Shown here piece by piece: positions 1 to 8,202 of a stretch of DNA of 64,000 bases (within the stretch, counting starts at the first letter, position 1; each line of letters begins with the position of its first letter). The notes under the pieces were generated by a model. It searched no databases, was not told where the DNA came from, and saw only the letters and a list, made by a program, of their open reading frames with translations. A program made the position numbers and the translations under genes. Source of the DNA: Hydrogenophaga palleronii NBRC 102513 (GTDB lineage Bacteria > Pseudomonadota > Gammaproteobacteria > Burkholderiales > Burkholderiaceae_C); assembly GCF_001571225.1 (NCBI RefSeq), contig NZ_BCTJ01000009.1, forward strand, positions 62,001 through 126,000, given 5' to 3'.

Positions 1-341
1 CAAGCCTGCGCGGGTGTGAGCCGGTCGGTGGCCATGGCCTGCCACTGCTGCAGCAGACTGGCATAGGCCGGCAGTTCCTGGCTGCGGTGCCACTGGAAGA
101 ACGTCTTGAGGTCTTCGCGCGTCTGGGCCGTCTGCGTGTCGTTCAGGTCCACATGGCGGTGGATCCACCAGTAGCTCAGTGTTGGTGCCTGGTTGTAGGC
201 CAGGCGTGTCGTGGTGCACGCGGCCAGCACCACGCACATGCCCAGCAGCGCCAGGGGCCTGGCGACCCGGCGGGCGATAATCCGCAGCGGGTGATGGCCG
301 GCAAGAACGCTGTGCAACCCGTCTTTGCAAGAGGTGTTCAT
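1..341 (-). CDS. DUF6279 family lipoprotein (3' end outside window)
   Basis: Reading the minus strand from an ATG at 341 gives an N-terminal arginine-rich stretch, a hydrophobic segment and a lipobox ending VVLAAC, so this is a lipoprotein anchored after cleavage before Cys. The mature part begins TTTRLAYNQAPTLSYWW and continues with a conserved Asp/Asn-Asp-Thr-Gln region, which is typical of the DUF6279 family; its function is unknown. About 113 codons are in the window and the rest lies to the left. The start at 341 has an AGGGA element about five bases upstream. A TTG at 317 is an alternative, while the Met at 239 would leave no usable signal peptide. The 5' end faces glmU and the two start codons overlap, so each promoter must lie inside the other gene. 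Confidence 0.75.
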   Translation of the reverse strand, partial: MNTSCKDGLHSVLAGHHPLRIIARRVARPLALLGMCVVLAACTTTRLAYNQAPTLSYWWIHRHVDLNDTQTAQTREDLKTFFQWHRSQELPAYASLLQQWQAMATDRLTPAQA

Positions 342-1761
342 GTCGTTCCCTGTGGATGTGGTGGTGATGGCGGCGGGCAAAGGCACGCGCATGAAAAGCT
401 CGCGGCCCAAAGTGTTGCACCGTTTGGGCGGCCGCGCATTGGCCCAGCACGTCATCGACTGCGCAGCGCGGTTATCCGCGCGCTCGGTGGTGGTGATTAC
501 TGGCCACGGCGCCGAACAGGTGGAAGCCGGCCTCACGGCCCCGATTGGCAACGCTGACCATGCCGACCCCCAGCTGCGCTTCGTGCGCCAGCAACCCCAG
601 CTCGGCACCGGCCACGCGGTGCAGCAGGCCGTGCCGGTGCTGCCGGACGACGGCGTGGTGCTGATCCTCAACGGCGACGTGCCCCTGATCGGGCAGGCCA
701 CGCTGGAGACCCTGCTGCAGGCCTGCGAAGGCCAGCACCTCGCCCTGTTGACCGTGGACACGGGTGGTGATGCCACCGGTTATGGCCGCATCGTGCGCTC
801 GCTCGACGCCGACCGTTCGGTGCACGCCATCGTGGAACACAAGGACGCCAACGAGGCGCAGCGCCGCATCACCGAGTGGTACAGCGGCGTGATGGCCGCG
901 CCCGCGGCCCTGCTCAAACCCTTGCTGGCCGGTTTGACCAACGACAACAGCCAGGCCGAGTACTACCTCACCGACGTCGTCAAACACGCGGTGGCGCAAG
1001 GCCTGGCGGTGCGCGCAGTGGTGACGCACGACGCGGTGGAGGTGGCCGGCGTGAACAGCCCGGTGCAACTGGCCGACCTGGAGCGGGCCTACCAGCGCCG
1101 CCTGGCCGAAGCCTTCATGGAGCAGGGCGTGCGCCTGGCCGATCCGGCGCGGCTGGATGTGCGTGGCGAACTGCTGTGCGGGGCTGACGTGGAGATCGAC
1201 GTCAACTGCGTGTTCGAGGGCCGCGTGAAGCTGGGCGAGGGCGTGCGCATTGGCGCCAACTGCGTGATCGCCAACGCCGCCATCGACGACGGAGCGGTGA
1301 TCCACCCGTTCACCCACATCGACGGCGAGAAGCTCGGCGTGTCGGTGGGCCGGGGCGCGCTGATCGGGCCGTTCGCGCGCCTGCGACCGGGCGCGCAGCT
1401 GGGCGAGGCGGTGCACATCGGCAACTTCGTGGAAGTGAAGAACAGCACCCTGGCCGCCGGCGCCAAAGCCAACCACCTGGCCTATCTGGGCGACGCCACC
1501 GTGGGCGAGCGGGTGAACTACGGCGCGGGCAGCATCACCGCCAACTACGACGGTGCCAACAAGCACCGTACGGTGATCGAGGCCGACGTGCACGTCGGCA
1601 GCAACTGCGTGCTGGTGGCGCCCGTCACCATCGGTGCCGGTGGCACGGTGGGCGCGGGTTCAACCATCACCAAGAGCACCGCACCGGGCGCCCTCGCGGT
1701 GGCGCGCGGCAAGCAGATGGCGCTGGAGAACTGGCAGCGACCGGCGAAGAAAAAGGGCTGA
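340..1761 (+). CDS. glmU: bifunctional UDP-GlcNAc pyrophosphorylase / glucosamine-1-phosphate N-acetyltransferase
   Basis: GlmU acetylates glucosamine-1-phosphate with acetyl-CoA and then couples it to UTP, giving UDP-GlcNAc for peptidoglycan and LPS in the cytoplasm. The N-terminal half carries the nucleotidyltransferase signature MAAGKGTRMKS near residues 10-20 and the UDP-sugar loop LNGDVPL. The C-terminal half is a left-handed beta-helix of hexapeptide repeats with the acetyltransferase region NYDGANKHRT. The length of 473 aa is close to the usual 450-460. The ATG at 340 is preferred over a TTG at 325 because AAGAGG lies five bases upstream and the protein then begins directly with the Rossmann strand. 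glmS, the enzyme making the precursor glucosamine-6-phosphate, lies 1.6 kb downstream with two unrelated genes between. Confidence 0.97.
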   Translation: MSFPVDVVVMAAGKGTRMKSSRPKVLHRLGGRALAQHVIDCAARLSARSVVVITGHGAEQVEAGLTAPIGNADHADPQLRFVRQQPQLGTGHAVQQAVPVLPDDGVVLILNGDVPLIGQATLETLLQACEGQHLALLTVDTGGDATGYGRIVRSLDADRSVHAIVEHKDANEAQRRITEWYSGVMAAPAALLKPLLAGLTNDNSQAEYYLTDVVKHAVAQGLAVRAVVTHDAVEVAGVNSPVQLADLERAYQRRLAEAFMEQGVRLADPARLDVRGELLCGADVEIDVNCVFEGRVKLGEGVRIGANCVIANAAIDDGAVIHPFTHIDGEKLGVSVGRGALIGPFARLRPGAQLGEAVHIGNFVEVKNSTLAAGAKANHLAYLGDATVGERVNYGAGSITANYDGANKHRTVIEADVHVGSNCVLVAPVTIGAGGTVGAGSTITKSTAPGALAVARGKQMALENWQRPAKKKG

Positions 1762-1808
1762 AGCCCTGCGGCGGCTGGTCAGGCGCTGACGCCGCCTTGC
1801 CGCAGGAC

Positions 1809-1825
1809 GGGGGCTGTCAGCCCCC
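1809..1825. terminator. GC-rich hairpin between convergent glmU and DUF2726 gene
   Basis: A near-perfect 17-bp palindrome (eight paired bases around a central T) sits at the 3' end of the minus-strand gene, overlapping its stop codon, in the 55-bp gap between two converging genes. No T-run follows on either strand, so it could be a bidirectional transcription barrier rather than a classical Rho-independent terminator. Confidence 0.3.
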
Positions 1826-2578
1826 GCGCACGTCGTAAGAGCTGCCGTCGAAGCCGCTCTCACCCGGCTGGCGGCTCTCGCCGAAACTGCCGTTGCCGAC
1901 CTTGTTGCGTGGGCGGCCACCACCGAGTTGGCGTGGGAGGTCCATCAAGCCGCTCATGCCCATGACTTCGGACTCGCGAAAGCCGTTGTTGCTGCTGTGC
2001 TGCTGGTCGAAGCCGGAGAACTGGCTTTCCAGTTGCTGCATGGCGCTGTCGCGCTTGTCCACTTTGGGTGGGGGCTTGGGCAGCTCGGCCAGGTTGAGCT
2101 GGGCACGGAAGTCGGCGGGCGACGGCATGCGGTGGATGCCGTTCTTCAGAAACACGAACCGCACTCCCGCGCTCTTGAGGATGCGGTTCTTCATCTTGAC
2201 CTTGTGCGCCTTGGCCTTGGCGTCGCTCAGGTGGTGTTGTTCGATGTCGAACGCAAAGCTGGGGCGGCCATCTTCGCCGCAGACGATGAAGTCCACCTTT
2301 TGTTCGTTCAGGCGCTGTTGCGCCCGGGTGCGGTTCACCGCGCGGCGCACCGACAGCATGCCGGTGAGGGTGATGTTGGGCAACACCACCTGGCCCGGGA
2401 ACGTGTCCTGCAGGTAGTCCAGCATGTGGGCCTGTTCGGGCGTGAGGATGCGCTCCGGTGTGTAGCGGTCGTCCCGCCCCGAAGAGGCGTTGCGCGCGGA
2501 ACGCTTGACCGCCCAGAGGGTCAGCGCCATCAGCACCAGAACGGCAGCGATGACAGTCGCAATCGTCCACATCTCCAT
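1817..2578 (-). CDS. membrane-anchored DUF2726 domain protein
   Basis: The 253-aa product begins with a single N-terminal membrane helix (about residues 4-22) and then has a cytoplasmic domain of the DUF2726 type. This holds the conserved stretches LPNITLTGML, VDFIVCGEDGRPSFAFDIE and a Lys-rich region before AGVRFVFLK. DUF2726 resembles restriction-endonuclease-like folds with an Asp/Glu-X-Lys-type core, but no activity can be assigned from sequence. The last about 75 residues are low-complexity, rich in Gly, Ser and Gln. The ATG at 2578 is chosen because AAGGAG lies six bases upstream; an upstream ATG at 2650 has no ribosome site. It converges on glmU. Confidence 0.75.
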   Translation of the reverse strand: MEMWTIATVIAAVLVLMALTLWAVKRSARNASSGRDDRYTPERILTPEQAHMLDYLQDTFPGQVVLPNITLTGMLSVRRAVNRTRAQQRLNEQKVDFIVCGEDGRPSFAFDIEQHHLSDAKAKAHKVKMKNRILKSAGVRFVFLKNGIHRMPSPADFRAQLNLAELPKPPPKVDKRDSAMQQLESQFSGFDQQHSSNNGFRESEVMGMSGLMDLPRQLGGGRPRNKVGNGSFGESRQPGESGFDGSSYDVRGG

Positions 2579-2740
2579 AACCTGCTCCTTGAACCAAACA
2601 AATGTTGTCGTTTGGCCGCATTTTAGGGGCGTGTTACAGACTGGGTACATCTTCTGGCCCGCGCAAGCCTCTCAGATGGGGGTTCCGTGAGATATGCATC
2701 AAAAGAAAACAGGCGTCGGCAGCTTTGTGTTGATTTAGTG

Positions 2741-3229
2741 TTAGCTGCGCGCCAGCGGCAACCGAGGGTCGAACTTGGCCCGTTTGAGGCTGAAAAAGGC
2801 CTTGATGTTGCGCACGTTGGCGTCGCTGGTGAAGAGGCGCTGCGCCAGTGCCAGGTAGGCCGGCATGTCGGCGCAGTGCACCACCAGCATGAAATCCGGC
2901 CCGGGGCTCACGCGGTAACACTGCTGCACCTCCGGTGCCGGCAGGATGCGGGCCTCGAAGGCGTCGAGCTGCTCGGCGCTTTGGCGTTCCAGCGTCACCT
3001 CGACCAGGGCGGTCAGGCCGTGGCCGAGCAGCGGGGCGAGGCGGTCGGCGCTGAGCAGGGCCACCTGCCGTTCGATCAGGCCGAGCTGGCGCAGGCGTTT
3101 GATGCGTCGCAGGCTGGTGGGCGGTGAGAGGTGCGCGAGCTCGGCCAGCGCCTGGTTGCTGCGTGAGGCATCGGCTTGCAGCAGGTCCAGCAAGCGCAGG
3201 TCGGCGTCGTCGATGTTGATTGATTCCAT
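2741..3229 (-). CDS. Lrp/AsnC family transcriptional regulator
   Basis: This 162-aa protein has the AsnC-type winged helix-turn-helix at residues about 5-65 (DLRLLDLLQADASRSNQALA, then the recognition helix around SPPTSLRRIKRL). It is followed by an alpha-beta RAM domain (LTALVEVTLE ... FMLVVHCADM) that usually binds an amino acid and mediates octamer formation. The length matches the family. It is divergent from glmS across a 134-bp AT-rich gap, so it may regulate itself and perhaps glmS. The ligand is unknown. Confidence 0.9.
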   Translation of the reverse strand: MESINIDDADLRLLDLLQADASRSNQALAELAHLSPPTSLRRIKRLRQLGLIERQVALLSADRLAPLLGHGLTALVEVTLERQSAEQLDAFEARILPAPEVQQCYRVSPGPDFMLVVHCADMPAYLALAQRLFTSDANVRNIKAFFSLKRAKFDPRLPLARS

Positions 3230-3363
3230 GAATTTTGAATCTATGAAATATTTGGCCTCGCTATTTGCTGCGAGAAATTATCGGCCATATGCCTTGAATA
3301 TTTGATGATTAATTTCTGATGGGCTTGCTTAGCATCCAGCATCGCAATTCAGGAGTACAGCGT
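3230..3363. promoter_or_regulatory. AT-rich divergent control region between lrp-type gene and glmS
   Basis: This gap is much richer in A and T than the coding DNA on either side and must contain the promoters of both divergent genes. Runs such as GAATATTTGATGATTAATTT near 3296-3315 resemble promoter DNA and Lrp-type AT-rich binding sites. An AGGAG element near 3351-3355 serves glmS. No riboswitch or ribozyme fold was recognised. Confidence 0.4.
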
Positions 3364-5220
3364 ATGTGTGGCATCGTGGCAGGGGTTTCGGGGCGCGACA
3401 TCGTGCCCGTGCTGGTTCAAGGTCTGCAGCGGCTGGAGTACCGCGGTTATGACTCTTGCGGTGTCGCGGTGCACAACGGCGGCCTGCGCCGCGCACGCAG
3501 CACGGCACGCGTGGCCGAGCTGGCCCAACAGGTGCAGCAGGAGGCCATTGCCAGCGGCACCGGCATCGCCCACACCCGCTGGGCCACGCACGGTGCGCCG
3601 GTGGTGCACAACGCCCACCCGCATTTCAGCCACGGCCCGGGCGCGGCCGCCGGCACGCCCGGCCGGGTGGCGCTGGTGCACAACGGCATCATCGAAAACC
3701 ACGACCAGCTGCGCGAAGCCTTGCAGGCCAAGGGCTATGTGTTCGAGAGCCAGACCGACACCGAGGTCATTGCCCACCTGATCGACTCCCTTTACGAAGG
3801 CGATGTGTTCGCGGCGCTGCAAGGCGCGGTGGCGCAACTGCATGGCGCGTATGCGCTGGCCGTGTTCCACAAGGACGAGCCGCACCGCGTGGTCGGCGCG
3901 CGCGCCGGCTCACCCCTGGTGCTGGGTGTCGGCCAGGACGCGAGCGAACACTTCCTCGCCAGCGACGCCATGGCCTTGGCCGGTGTGACGGATCAGATCG
4001 TGTACCTGGAAGAGGGCGACCTGGTCGACCTGCAACTCGGCCGTTACTGGGTGCTGGACGCCAAGGGGCGTTCGCTGTCGTCCGAGCAGCGGCCCGTGAA
4101 GACGGTGCAGGCGCACAGCGGCGCGGCCGAGCTCGGCCCCTACCGCCACTACATGCAGAAGGAAATCTTCGAGCAGCCGCGCGCCATTGGCGACACGCTC
4201 GAAGGCGTCGAGGGCATCACGCCCGAGCTGTTCGGCGACGGCGCGTACGGCATCTTCAAGGAAATCGACAACGTGCTCATCCTGGCCTGCGGCACCAGCT
4301 ACTACAGCGGTTGCACGGCCAAGTACTGGCTGGAAGAGATCGCACGCATCCCGACCCAGGTGGAAGTGGCGAGCGAATACCGTTACCGCACCAGCGTGCC
4401 CAACCCGCGCACCCTGGTGGTGACCATCACCCAGAGCGGCGAGACCGCCGACACCCTGGCCGCGCTGCGCCACGCGCAAAGCCTGGGCATGAAGCACACG
4501 CTGACGGTCTGCAACGTGGCCACCTCGGCCATGGTGCGCGAATGTGAACTGGCCTACATCACACGCGCCGGCGTGGAGATCGGCGTGGCATCCACCAAGG
4601 CCTTCACCACCCAGCTGGCCGGCCTGTTCCTGCTCACGCTGGCGCTCGCGCAATCGCGCGGCCACCTCAGCGAAGAGGCAGAAGCGCAACACCTGAAAGC
4701 CATGCGCCACCTGCCGGTGGCCCTGCAGGCCGTGCTGGCGCTGGAGCCGCAGGTGATCAGCTGGGCCGAAGACTTCGCGCGCATGGAAAACGCGCTGTTC
4801 CTCGGCCGTGGCCTGCACTACCCGATTGCGCTGGAAGGCGCGCTCAAGCTGAAGGAAATCAGCTACATCCACGCCGAGGCCTACCCGGCCGGTGAACTCA
4901 AGCACGGCCCGCTGGCGCTGGTGACTGCGGCCATGCCGGTGGTGACGGTGGCTCCCAATGACGCGCTGGTGGAGAAGCTCAAGAGCAACATGCAGGAAGT
5001 GCGCGCGCGCGGCGGTGTGCTGTACGTGCTGGCCGATGCCGACACGCGCATCACCAGCGGCGAAGGCATCCACGTGATCCGCATGCCCGAGCACTACGGC
5101 GCCCTGAGCCCGCTGCTGCACGTGGTGCCGCTGCAGATGCTGGCGTACCACACCGCGCTGGCCAAGGGCACGGACGTGGACAAGCCCAGAAACCTGGCCA
5201 AGTCGGTGACCGTCGAATGA
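3364..5220 (+). CDS. glmS: glutamine--fructose-6-phosphate aminotransferase (isomerizing)
   Basis: GlmS converts fructose-6-phosphate and glutamine to glucosamine-6-phosphate, the first committed step of amino-sugar synthesis. The protein starts MCGIVAG, in which Cys2 becomes the N-terminal nucleophile after Met removal; this fixes the start at 3364 rather than upstream codons. The class II glutaminase domain spans about residues 1-240 (with RWATHG and NAHPH). Two SIS sugar-isomerase domains follow, with [17 protein letters not shown] and a second SIS copy near LGRGLHYP. The C terminus is the standard [11 protein letters not shown]. The 618-aa length is normal. It is divergent from an Lrp-type regulator, and after its stop comes decayed insertion-sequence DNA. 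Confidence 0.97.
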   Translation: MCGIVAGVSGRDIVPVLVQGLQRLEYRGYDSCGVAVHNGGLRRARSTARVAELAQQVQQEAIASGTGIAHTRWATHGAPVVHNAHPHFSHGPGAAAGTPGRVALVHNGIIENHDQLREALQAKGYVFESQTDTEVIAHLIDSLYEGDVFAALQGAVAQLHGAYALAVFHKDEPHRVVGARAGSPLVLGVGQDASEHFLASDAMALAGVTDQIVYLEEGDLVDLQLGRYWVLDAKGRSLSSEQRPVKTVQAHSGAAELGPYRHYMQKEIFEQPRAIGDTLEGVEGITPELFGDGAYGIFKEIDNVLILACGTSYYSGCTAKYWLEEIARIPTQVEVASEYRYRTSVPNPRTLVVTITQSGETADTLAALRHAQSLGMKHTLTVCNVATSAMVRECELAYITRAGVEIGVASTKAFTTQLAGLFLLTLALAQSRGHLSEEAEAQHLKAMRHLPVALQAVLALEPQVISWAEDFARMENALFLGRGLHYPIALEGALKLKEISYIHAEAYPAGELKHGPLALVTAAMPVVTVAPNDALVEKLKSNMQEVRARGGVLYVLADADTRITSGEGIHVIRMPEHYGALSPLLHVVPLQMLAYHTALAKGTDVDKPRNLAKSVTVE

Positions 5221-5302
5221 TGGGGTGATGATTTCGTGCGCTTTGTGTGCGAGGGAAACGAAACCGTTTACTCAGAATCGAGTCAAGGTTGATGGCTGCG
5301 AG

Positions 5303-5650
5303 TGACCTTGTGCCGTATTCAGTACTGCACGGAAGTAGAGCGTTCTGGCCTCTCTGAGATCGCCGTTGCAGCGTGCACGCTGCAACGGCTTGCCAACTCG
5401 TCGGGATGGCACGGTCCGCACGGAGGGGGCGGCTCTCGTTGTCGTGCTGCCGCGGTGTTTCGATCTTGCTCCGAGCGCCTTCAGCAGCCTGAACCAGGTG
5501 GCATTGAGGCATTTCCTGCGCTGCCGATCGTTAGGGCTCTCCATGTTGGCGCTATCGGTCGGCTTGCCGGGTCGGCTGGATTCGAGTTCGATGCCGCGCT
5601 CATTGGCTCACTTGCCATCACCTTGGAGGTGAGCGCGCCGGGTCGAGGTG
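5303..5650 (-). mobile_element. decayed IS3-family transposase (orfB C-terminal end) remnant
   Basis: On the minus strand three frames together spell an IS3-family OrfB C terminus. They give TSKVM near 5640-5625, then (after a frameshift and a TGA replacing the expected Trp at 5610) ANERGIELESSRPGKPTD, then ESPNDRQRRKCLNATWF. After another frameshift at the shared GARSK comes DNESRPLRADRAIPTSW. Intact relatives read WANERG...RPGKPTDNAFIESFNGRLRDECLN...DYNESRPHRAL. The following bases, including CTCTACTTCCGTGCAGTACT and ending near TGACC at 5303, resemble the usual 3' end of such elements. The left part of the transposase and the other IS end are missing, so the element is dead. It sits at the left edge of the sugar-acid catabolic block. 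Confidence 0.7.
5362..5389. repeat. 28-bp perfect palindrome
   Basis: A perfect inverted repeat with no spacer: arm GCCGTTGCAGCGTG at 5362-5375 followed directly by its reverse complement to 5389. It lies inside the IS3 remnant region between glmS and the FadR-type regulator. It has no loop and no T-run, so it does not look like a terminator. It could be a protein-binding site or a recombination scar. Confidence 0.6.
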
Positions 5651-5690
5651 GTGCCACGAAGGGCGGCTCTTGCACCTGCTTTGACGAGTC

Positions 5691-6407
5691 TTATGCGCCG
5701 TCGGCTGCGGGTAGGCAGCGCTTGAGACAGTTGCTCATGTGTGCCTGAGCCGCTGCGCGTGCGGCTTCCGGGTCGCGGCTGCGGATGGCGTCCAGCAAGG
5801 CGCGATGCTCGGCCATCACCTCATCTCGGTGGGTCTGCCAAGCGTCGTCTTCGCGCGATTCCTTGATCGTGCCGCGGATGTGATCCGAAAGGAAATCGAG
5901 AAAGTTGGAAAACAGTTCGTTGTCGGCCGCCTCTGCGATCCGCCGGTGGAACAGCACGTCCGAGGCAACACTGTCGCCCCCTGCGGCAATGTCGGCTTCC
6001 ATGGCAGCGTAGGCGTCTTCGATGGCGCGCAACTGCGCGTCGGTGGCTCGCTCGGCCGCCAGGGTGGCGGCCTGCATTTCAACGCCGGTGCGCAACTCGA
6101 ACAGTTTCTGTGGTCCGACGGGTGATGCCTGGCGGGAGGTGAGCCTGAACGGGCGCGATGTGCTGTCCAAGTTGACGAATGCGCCAGCGCCCTGGCGGGT
6201 CTGGATCATGCCCTCTGCCTTGAGGGTCGATATGGCCTCGCGCACCACTGACAGACTGACGCCAAATCGCTTCGACAACTCTTGACCGGTTGGCAGTTGT
6301 TCGCCCGGCTTGAGCACCCCTCTCTGGATCTCGTCGATCAAGCGTTGCGCCAGTCTGTCGGTGAGCGTCGGCTTCGCGAGGTCATCTGTGAGCGCGGCGT
6401 CGTTCAT
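5691..6407 (-). CDS. FadR/GntR-family (FCD domain) transcriptional regulator
   Basis: This 238-aa protein has a GntR winged helix-turn-helix at about residues 15-80 (KPGEQLPTGQELSKRFGVS and SVVREAISTLKAEGMI). It is followed by an all-helical FCD ligand domain with the conserved FHRRIAEAA and EHRALLDAI segments whose His/Asp residues usually bind a metal. FCD regulators of this kind typically respond to organic or sugar acids. The start overlaps the stop of the upstream ltnD-like gene by four bases, so the two are co-transcribed. A partial palindrome in the ltnD/aldolase divergent gap is a plausible binding site. It is most likely the local repressor of the acid-sugar cluster. Confidence 0.88.
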   Translation of the reverse strand: MNDAALTDDLAKPTLTDRLAQRLIDEIQRGVLKPGEQLPTGQELSKRFGVSLSVVREAISTLKAEGMIQTRQGAGAFVNLDSTSRPFRLTSRQASPVGPQKLFELRTGVEMQAATLAAERATDAQLRAIEDAYAAMEADIAAGGDSVASDVLFHRRIAEAADNELFSNFLDFLSDHIRGTIKESREDDAWQTHRDEVMAEHRALLDAIRSRDPEAARAAAQAHMSNCLKRCLPAADGA

Positions 6408-7321
6408 ATGCGATCGGGAGGGGCTAGTCCATTCAGTCGGTCCATGGCATCAAGCAGGTGCGGGACGAAAAGCGCTTCCAGTCCCTGCTCGGATGCACTA
6501 GTGTAGGCCGAGATCGTGGCTTCGCTGAGGGCGCCTTGCGCGTTGGCGGCTTCGTTCATGCTCCTGTAGTACCGCATGTCCTTGAGTGCATTGCCCAGCG
6601 AGAAGCGGAACATTTCGTCGTTGCCCTCTTCCACGTAGGGGCGCAGTCGCTGAAAGGCCGTGCTGTTGGCGCCACCGCTGGCGATCACCTCACCGAGCAC
6701 ATTGAGGTTCACACCGGTCTTGCGGGCCAGCGAATAGGCCTCCGCCAGCACGGCGGCATTGCTCAGTACCACGAACTGGTGCAACAGCTTTACCGAGTGC
6801 CCGGTGCCAGTGTCGCCGCAGTGGTAGAGGTTCCTGGCCCAGCAGTGCATCAGACCTTCCAAACGGGCCAGCACCTGGGGGGCGCCGCCGAGCAGCAGGT
6901 TGATGGCGCCTGCCTCGGCGTCTCGGGGCGTGCCGGTCATGGCAGCGTCAACAAACTCGGCACCTTGAGCTCGCAGTGCCGCAGCGATTCGTAGCGAGGA
7001 CTCGGGAATGGACGTCGAGCAATCGATGACAGTGCGCCCGGCGATCGGGCCGGACAACAAGCCCGAGGCTCCGAACACAACGTCCTCCACCTGAGGCGTG
7101 GCACTCACGCAGATCACCACGGTATCGACCTGCTCCAGCAGCGCCGCTGGCGTGGACGCCTCCTGGCCGCCTTGAGCGAGCAGGGCGGCCGCGGTGTTGC
7201 GGTCTTTGTCGTTGCGAATCAGCAAGGACACCGCATGCCCCGCGCGAGCCGAGTTAGAGGCCAGGGCATGGCCCATGAGTCCGAGGCCGATGAAGCCGAC
7301 GCGGCAAGCAGGTTGTGTCAT
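6404..7321 (-). CDS. ltnD: NAD-dependent beta-hydroxyacid dehydrogenase, probable L-threonate dehydrogenase
   Basis: The 305-aa protein belongs to the 3-hydroxyisobutyrate dehydrogenase family. It has an N-terminal Rossmann motif GFIGLGLMG, a substrate loop at MTGTPRDAEAG, and the catalytic Lys in GTGHSVKLLHQF. A second Lys-Asp (LKDMRYY) follows in the helical C-terminal domain. In the characterised pathway LtnD oxidises L-threonate at C2. The assignment here rests on neighbours otnK, otnC and otnI; on sequence alone it could also be another family member such as tartronate-semialdehyde reductase. It is divergent from the rest of the catabolic operon and translationally coupled to the FadR-type regulator. 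Confidence 0.75.
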   Translation of the reverse strand: MTQPACRVGFIGLGLMGHALASNSARAGHAVSLLIRNDKDRNTAAALLAQGGQEASTPAALLEQVDTVVICVSATPQVEDVVFGASGLLSGPIAGRTVIDCSTSIPESSLRIAAALRAQGAEFVDAAMTGTPRDAEAGAINLLLGGAPQVLARLEGLMHCWARNLYHCGDTGTGHSVKLLHQFVVLSNAAVLAEAYSLARKTGVNLNVLGEVIASGGANSTAFQRLRPYVEEGNDEMFRFSLGNALKDMRYYRSMNEAANAQGALSEATISAYTSASEQGLEALFVPHLLDAMDRLNGLAPPDRI

Positions 7322-7355
7322 GTGAGTTGTGGATTGGCTTGAATTGAGCAGATTA

Positions 7356-7368
7356 TATGGTTATCATA
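7356..7368. promoter_or_regulatory. candidate FadR-type operator
   Basis: The 71-bp gap between divergent ltnD and the aldolase gene contains TATGGTTATCATA, a 13-bp palindrome around a central T with one mismatched pair. Short AT-rich palindromes with a GT...AC core are usual for GntR/FCD regulators. The position would let one bound dimer control both transcripts. This is inference from position and symmetry only. Confidence 0.4.
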
Positions 7369-7392
7369 AGACTTAACCAAGGAGACAAATCC

Positions 7393-8178
7393 ATGAACAA
7401 CCGACTCAAGGCTCGGATGCAGGCTCGGGAGCCGGGGCTGCTAAATGCGTGGCTGGTGCTGGGCAGTCCGGCCGTGGCGGAGGTGATGTCGCGCCAGCCC
7501 TGGGATTCGATGACCGTGGACATGCAGCATGGGCTTTCCGATTTCGAGGCCACGGTTCACATGCTGCGCGCCATGAACGGGTCGGACGTCACGCCCATGG
7601 TGCGTGTGCCCTGGATGGAGCCCGGGCTGATCCAGAAGGTGCTCGATGCGGGTGCCTTTGGTGTGATCTGCCCCATGGTCAACACCCGCGAGCAGTGCGA
7701 GCAGTTCGTGTCGGTCTGCCGCTACGCGCCACAGGGCACCCGTAGCTTCGGCCCTACGCGCGCGCCCGTCGTTGCGGGCGCCGACTATTGGAAGAAGGCC
7801 AACGACGAAGTGTTGACGTTCGCCATGATCGAAACCCGCCAGGCCGTGGAGAACATCGACGCCATCGTGTCGGTGCCGGGCCTGGACGGCGTCTATATCG
7901 GTCCCTCCGATTTGAGCCTGACGCTCGGCCTGGATCCCGTGGCGGATCTGGACCACCCCACCCTGCTGGCCGCGATCGAGACGATCCGAGTGGCCGTTGA
8001 GCGTGCTGGCAAGTTCAGTGTCATGCACTGCTCACCCATCGACTACGCCATGCGAATGGCTAACAAAGGCTTTTCGCTGCGCACCGTCTCGAACGACGGG
8101 CGCCTGCTGGCGATGGCCGCTCAGGAGTTGTTCCGCACCGTGAAGTCCCGCCCGGCGAGTGGTGCCGCAGGCTATTGA
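7393..8178 (+). CDS. HpcH/HpaI-type class II aldolase
   Basis: The 261-aa TIM-barrel protein resembles metal-dependent pyruvate aldolases that cleave 2-keto-3-deoxy sugar acids or 4-hydroxy-2-oxo acids. The catalytic His is seen in DMQHGLSD, the phosphate/pyruvate Arg in VRVPW, and the metal ligands Glu in AMIETRQAV and Asp in YIGPSDLSL. The start at 7393 is preceded by AAGGAG; an upstream in-frame ATG at 7357 lacks one. It is a paralogue of the garL product at 38820-39608. It heads the rightward operon but has no defined step in the known erythronate/threonate route, so its substrate is open. Confidence 0.85.
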   Translation: MNNRLKARMQAREPGLLNAWLVLGSPAVAEVMSRQPWDSMTVDMQHGLSDFEATVHMLRAMNGSDVTPMVRVPWMEPGLIQKVLDAGAFGVICPMVNTREQCEQFVSVCRYAPQGTRSFGPTRAPVVAGADYWKKANDEVLTFAMIETRQAVENIDAIVSVPGLDGVYIGPSDLSLTLGLDPVADLDHPTLLAAIETIRVAVERAGKFSVMHCSPIDYAMRMANKGFSLRTVSNDGRLLAMAAQELFRTVKSRPASGAAGY

Positions 8179-8202
8179 TTCATTCCACAAAAAAGGAGAC
8201 AT

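Noticed and set aside
472..1593. Long open frame antisense to glmU
   Set aside because: High-GC codon bias leaves antisense frames open; the translation is rich in His, Ala and Gly with no domain, and glmU is certain.
1762..1816. Palindromic element copy after glmU
   Set aside because: It has GC-rich inverted repeats but neither the ATCC..GACACC end nor the CCGG stem of the family.
3230..3363. glmS ribozyme/riboswitch
   Set aside because: That element is known from Gram-positive bacteria; the gap is short, AT-rich and shows no such fold.
5302..5748. Plus-strand 148-codon open frame
   Set aside because: It is antisense to the IS3 remnant and the regulator gene; the translation has no recognisable feature.
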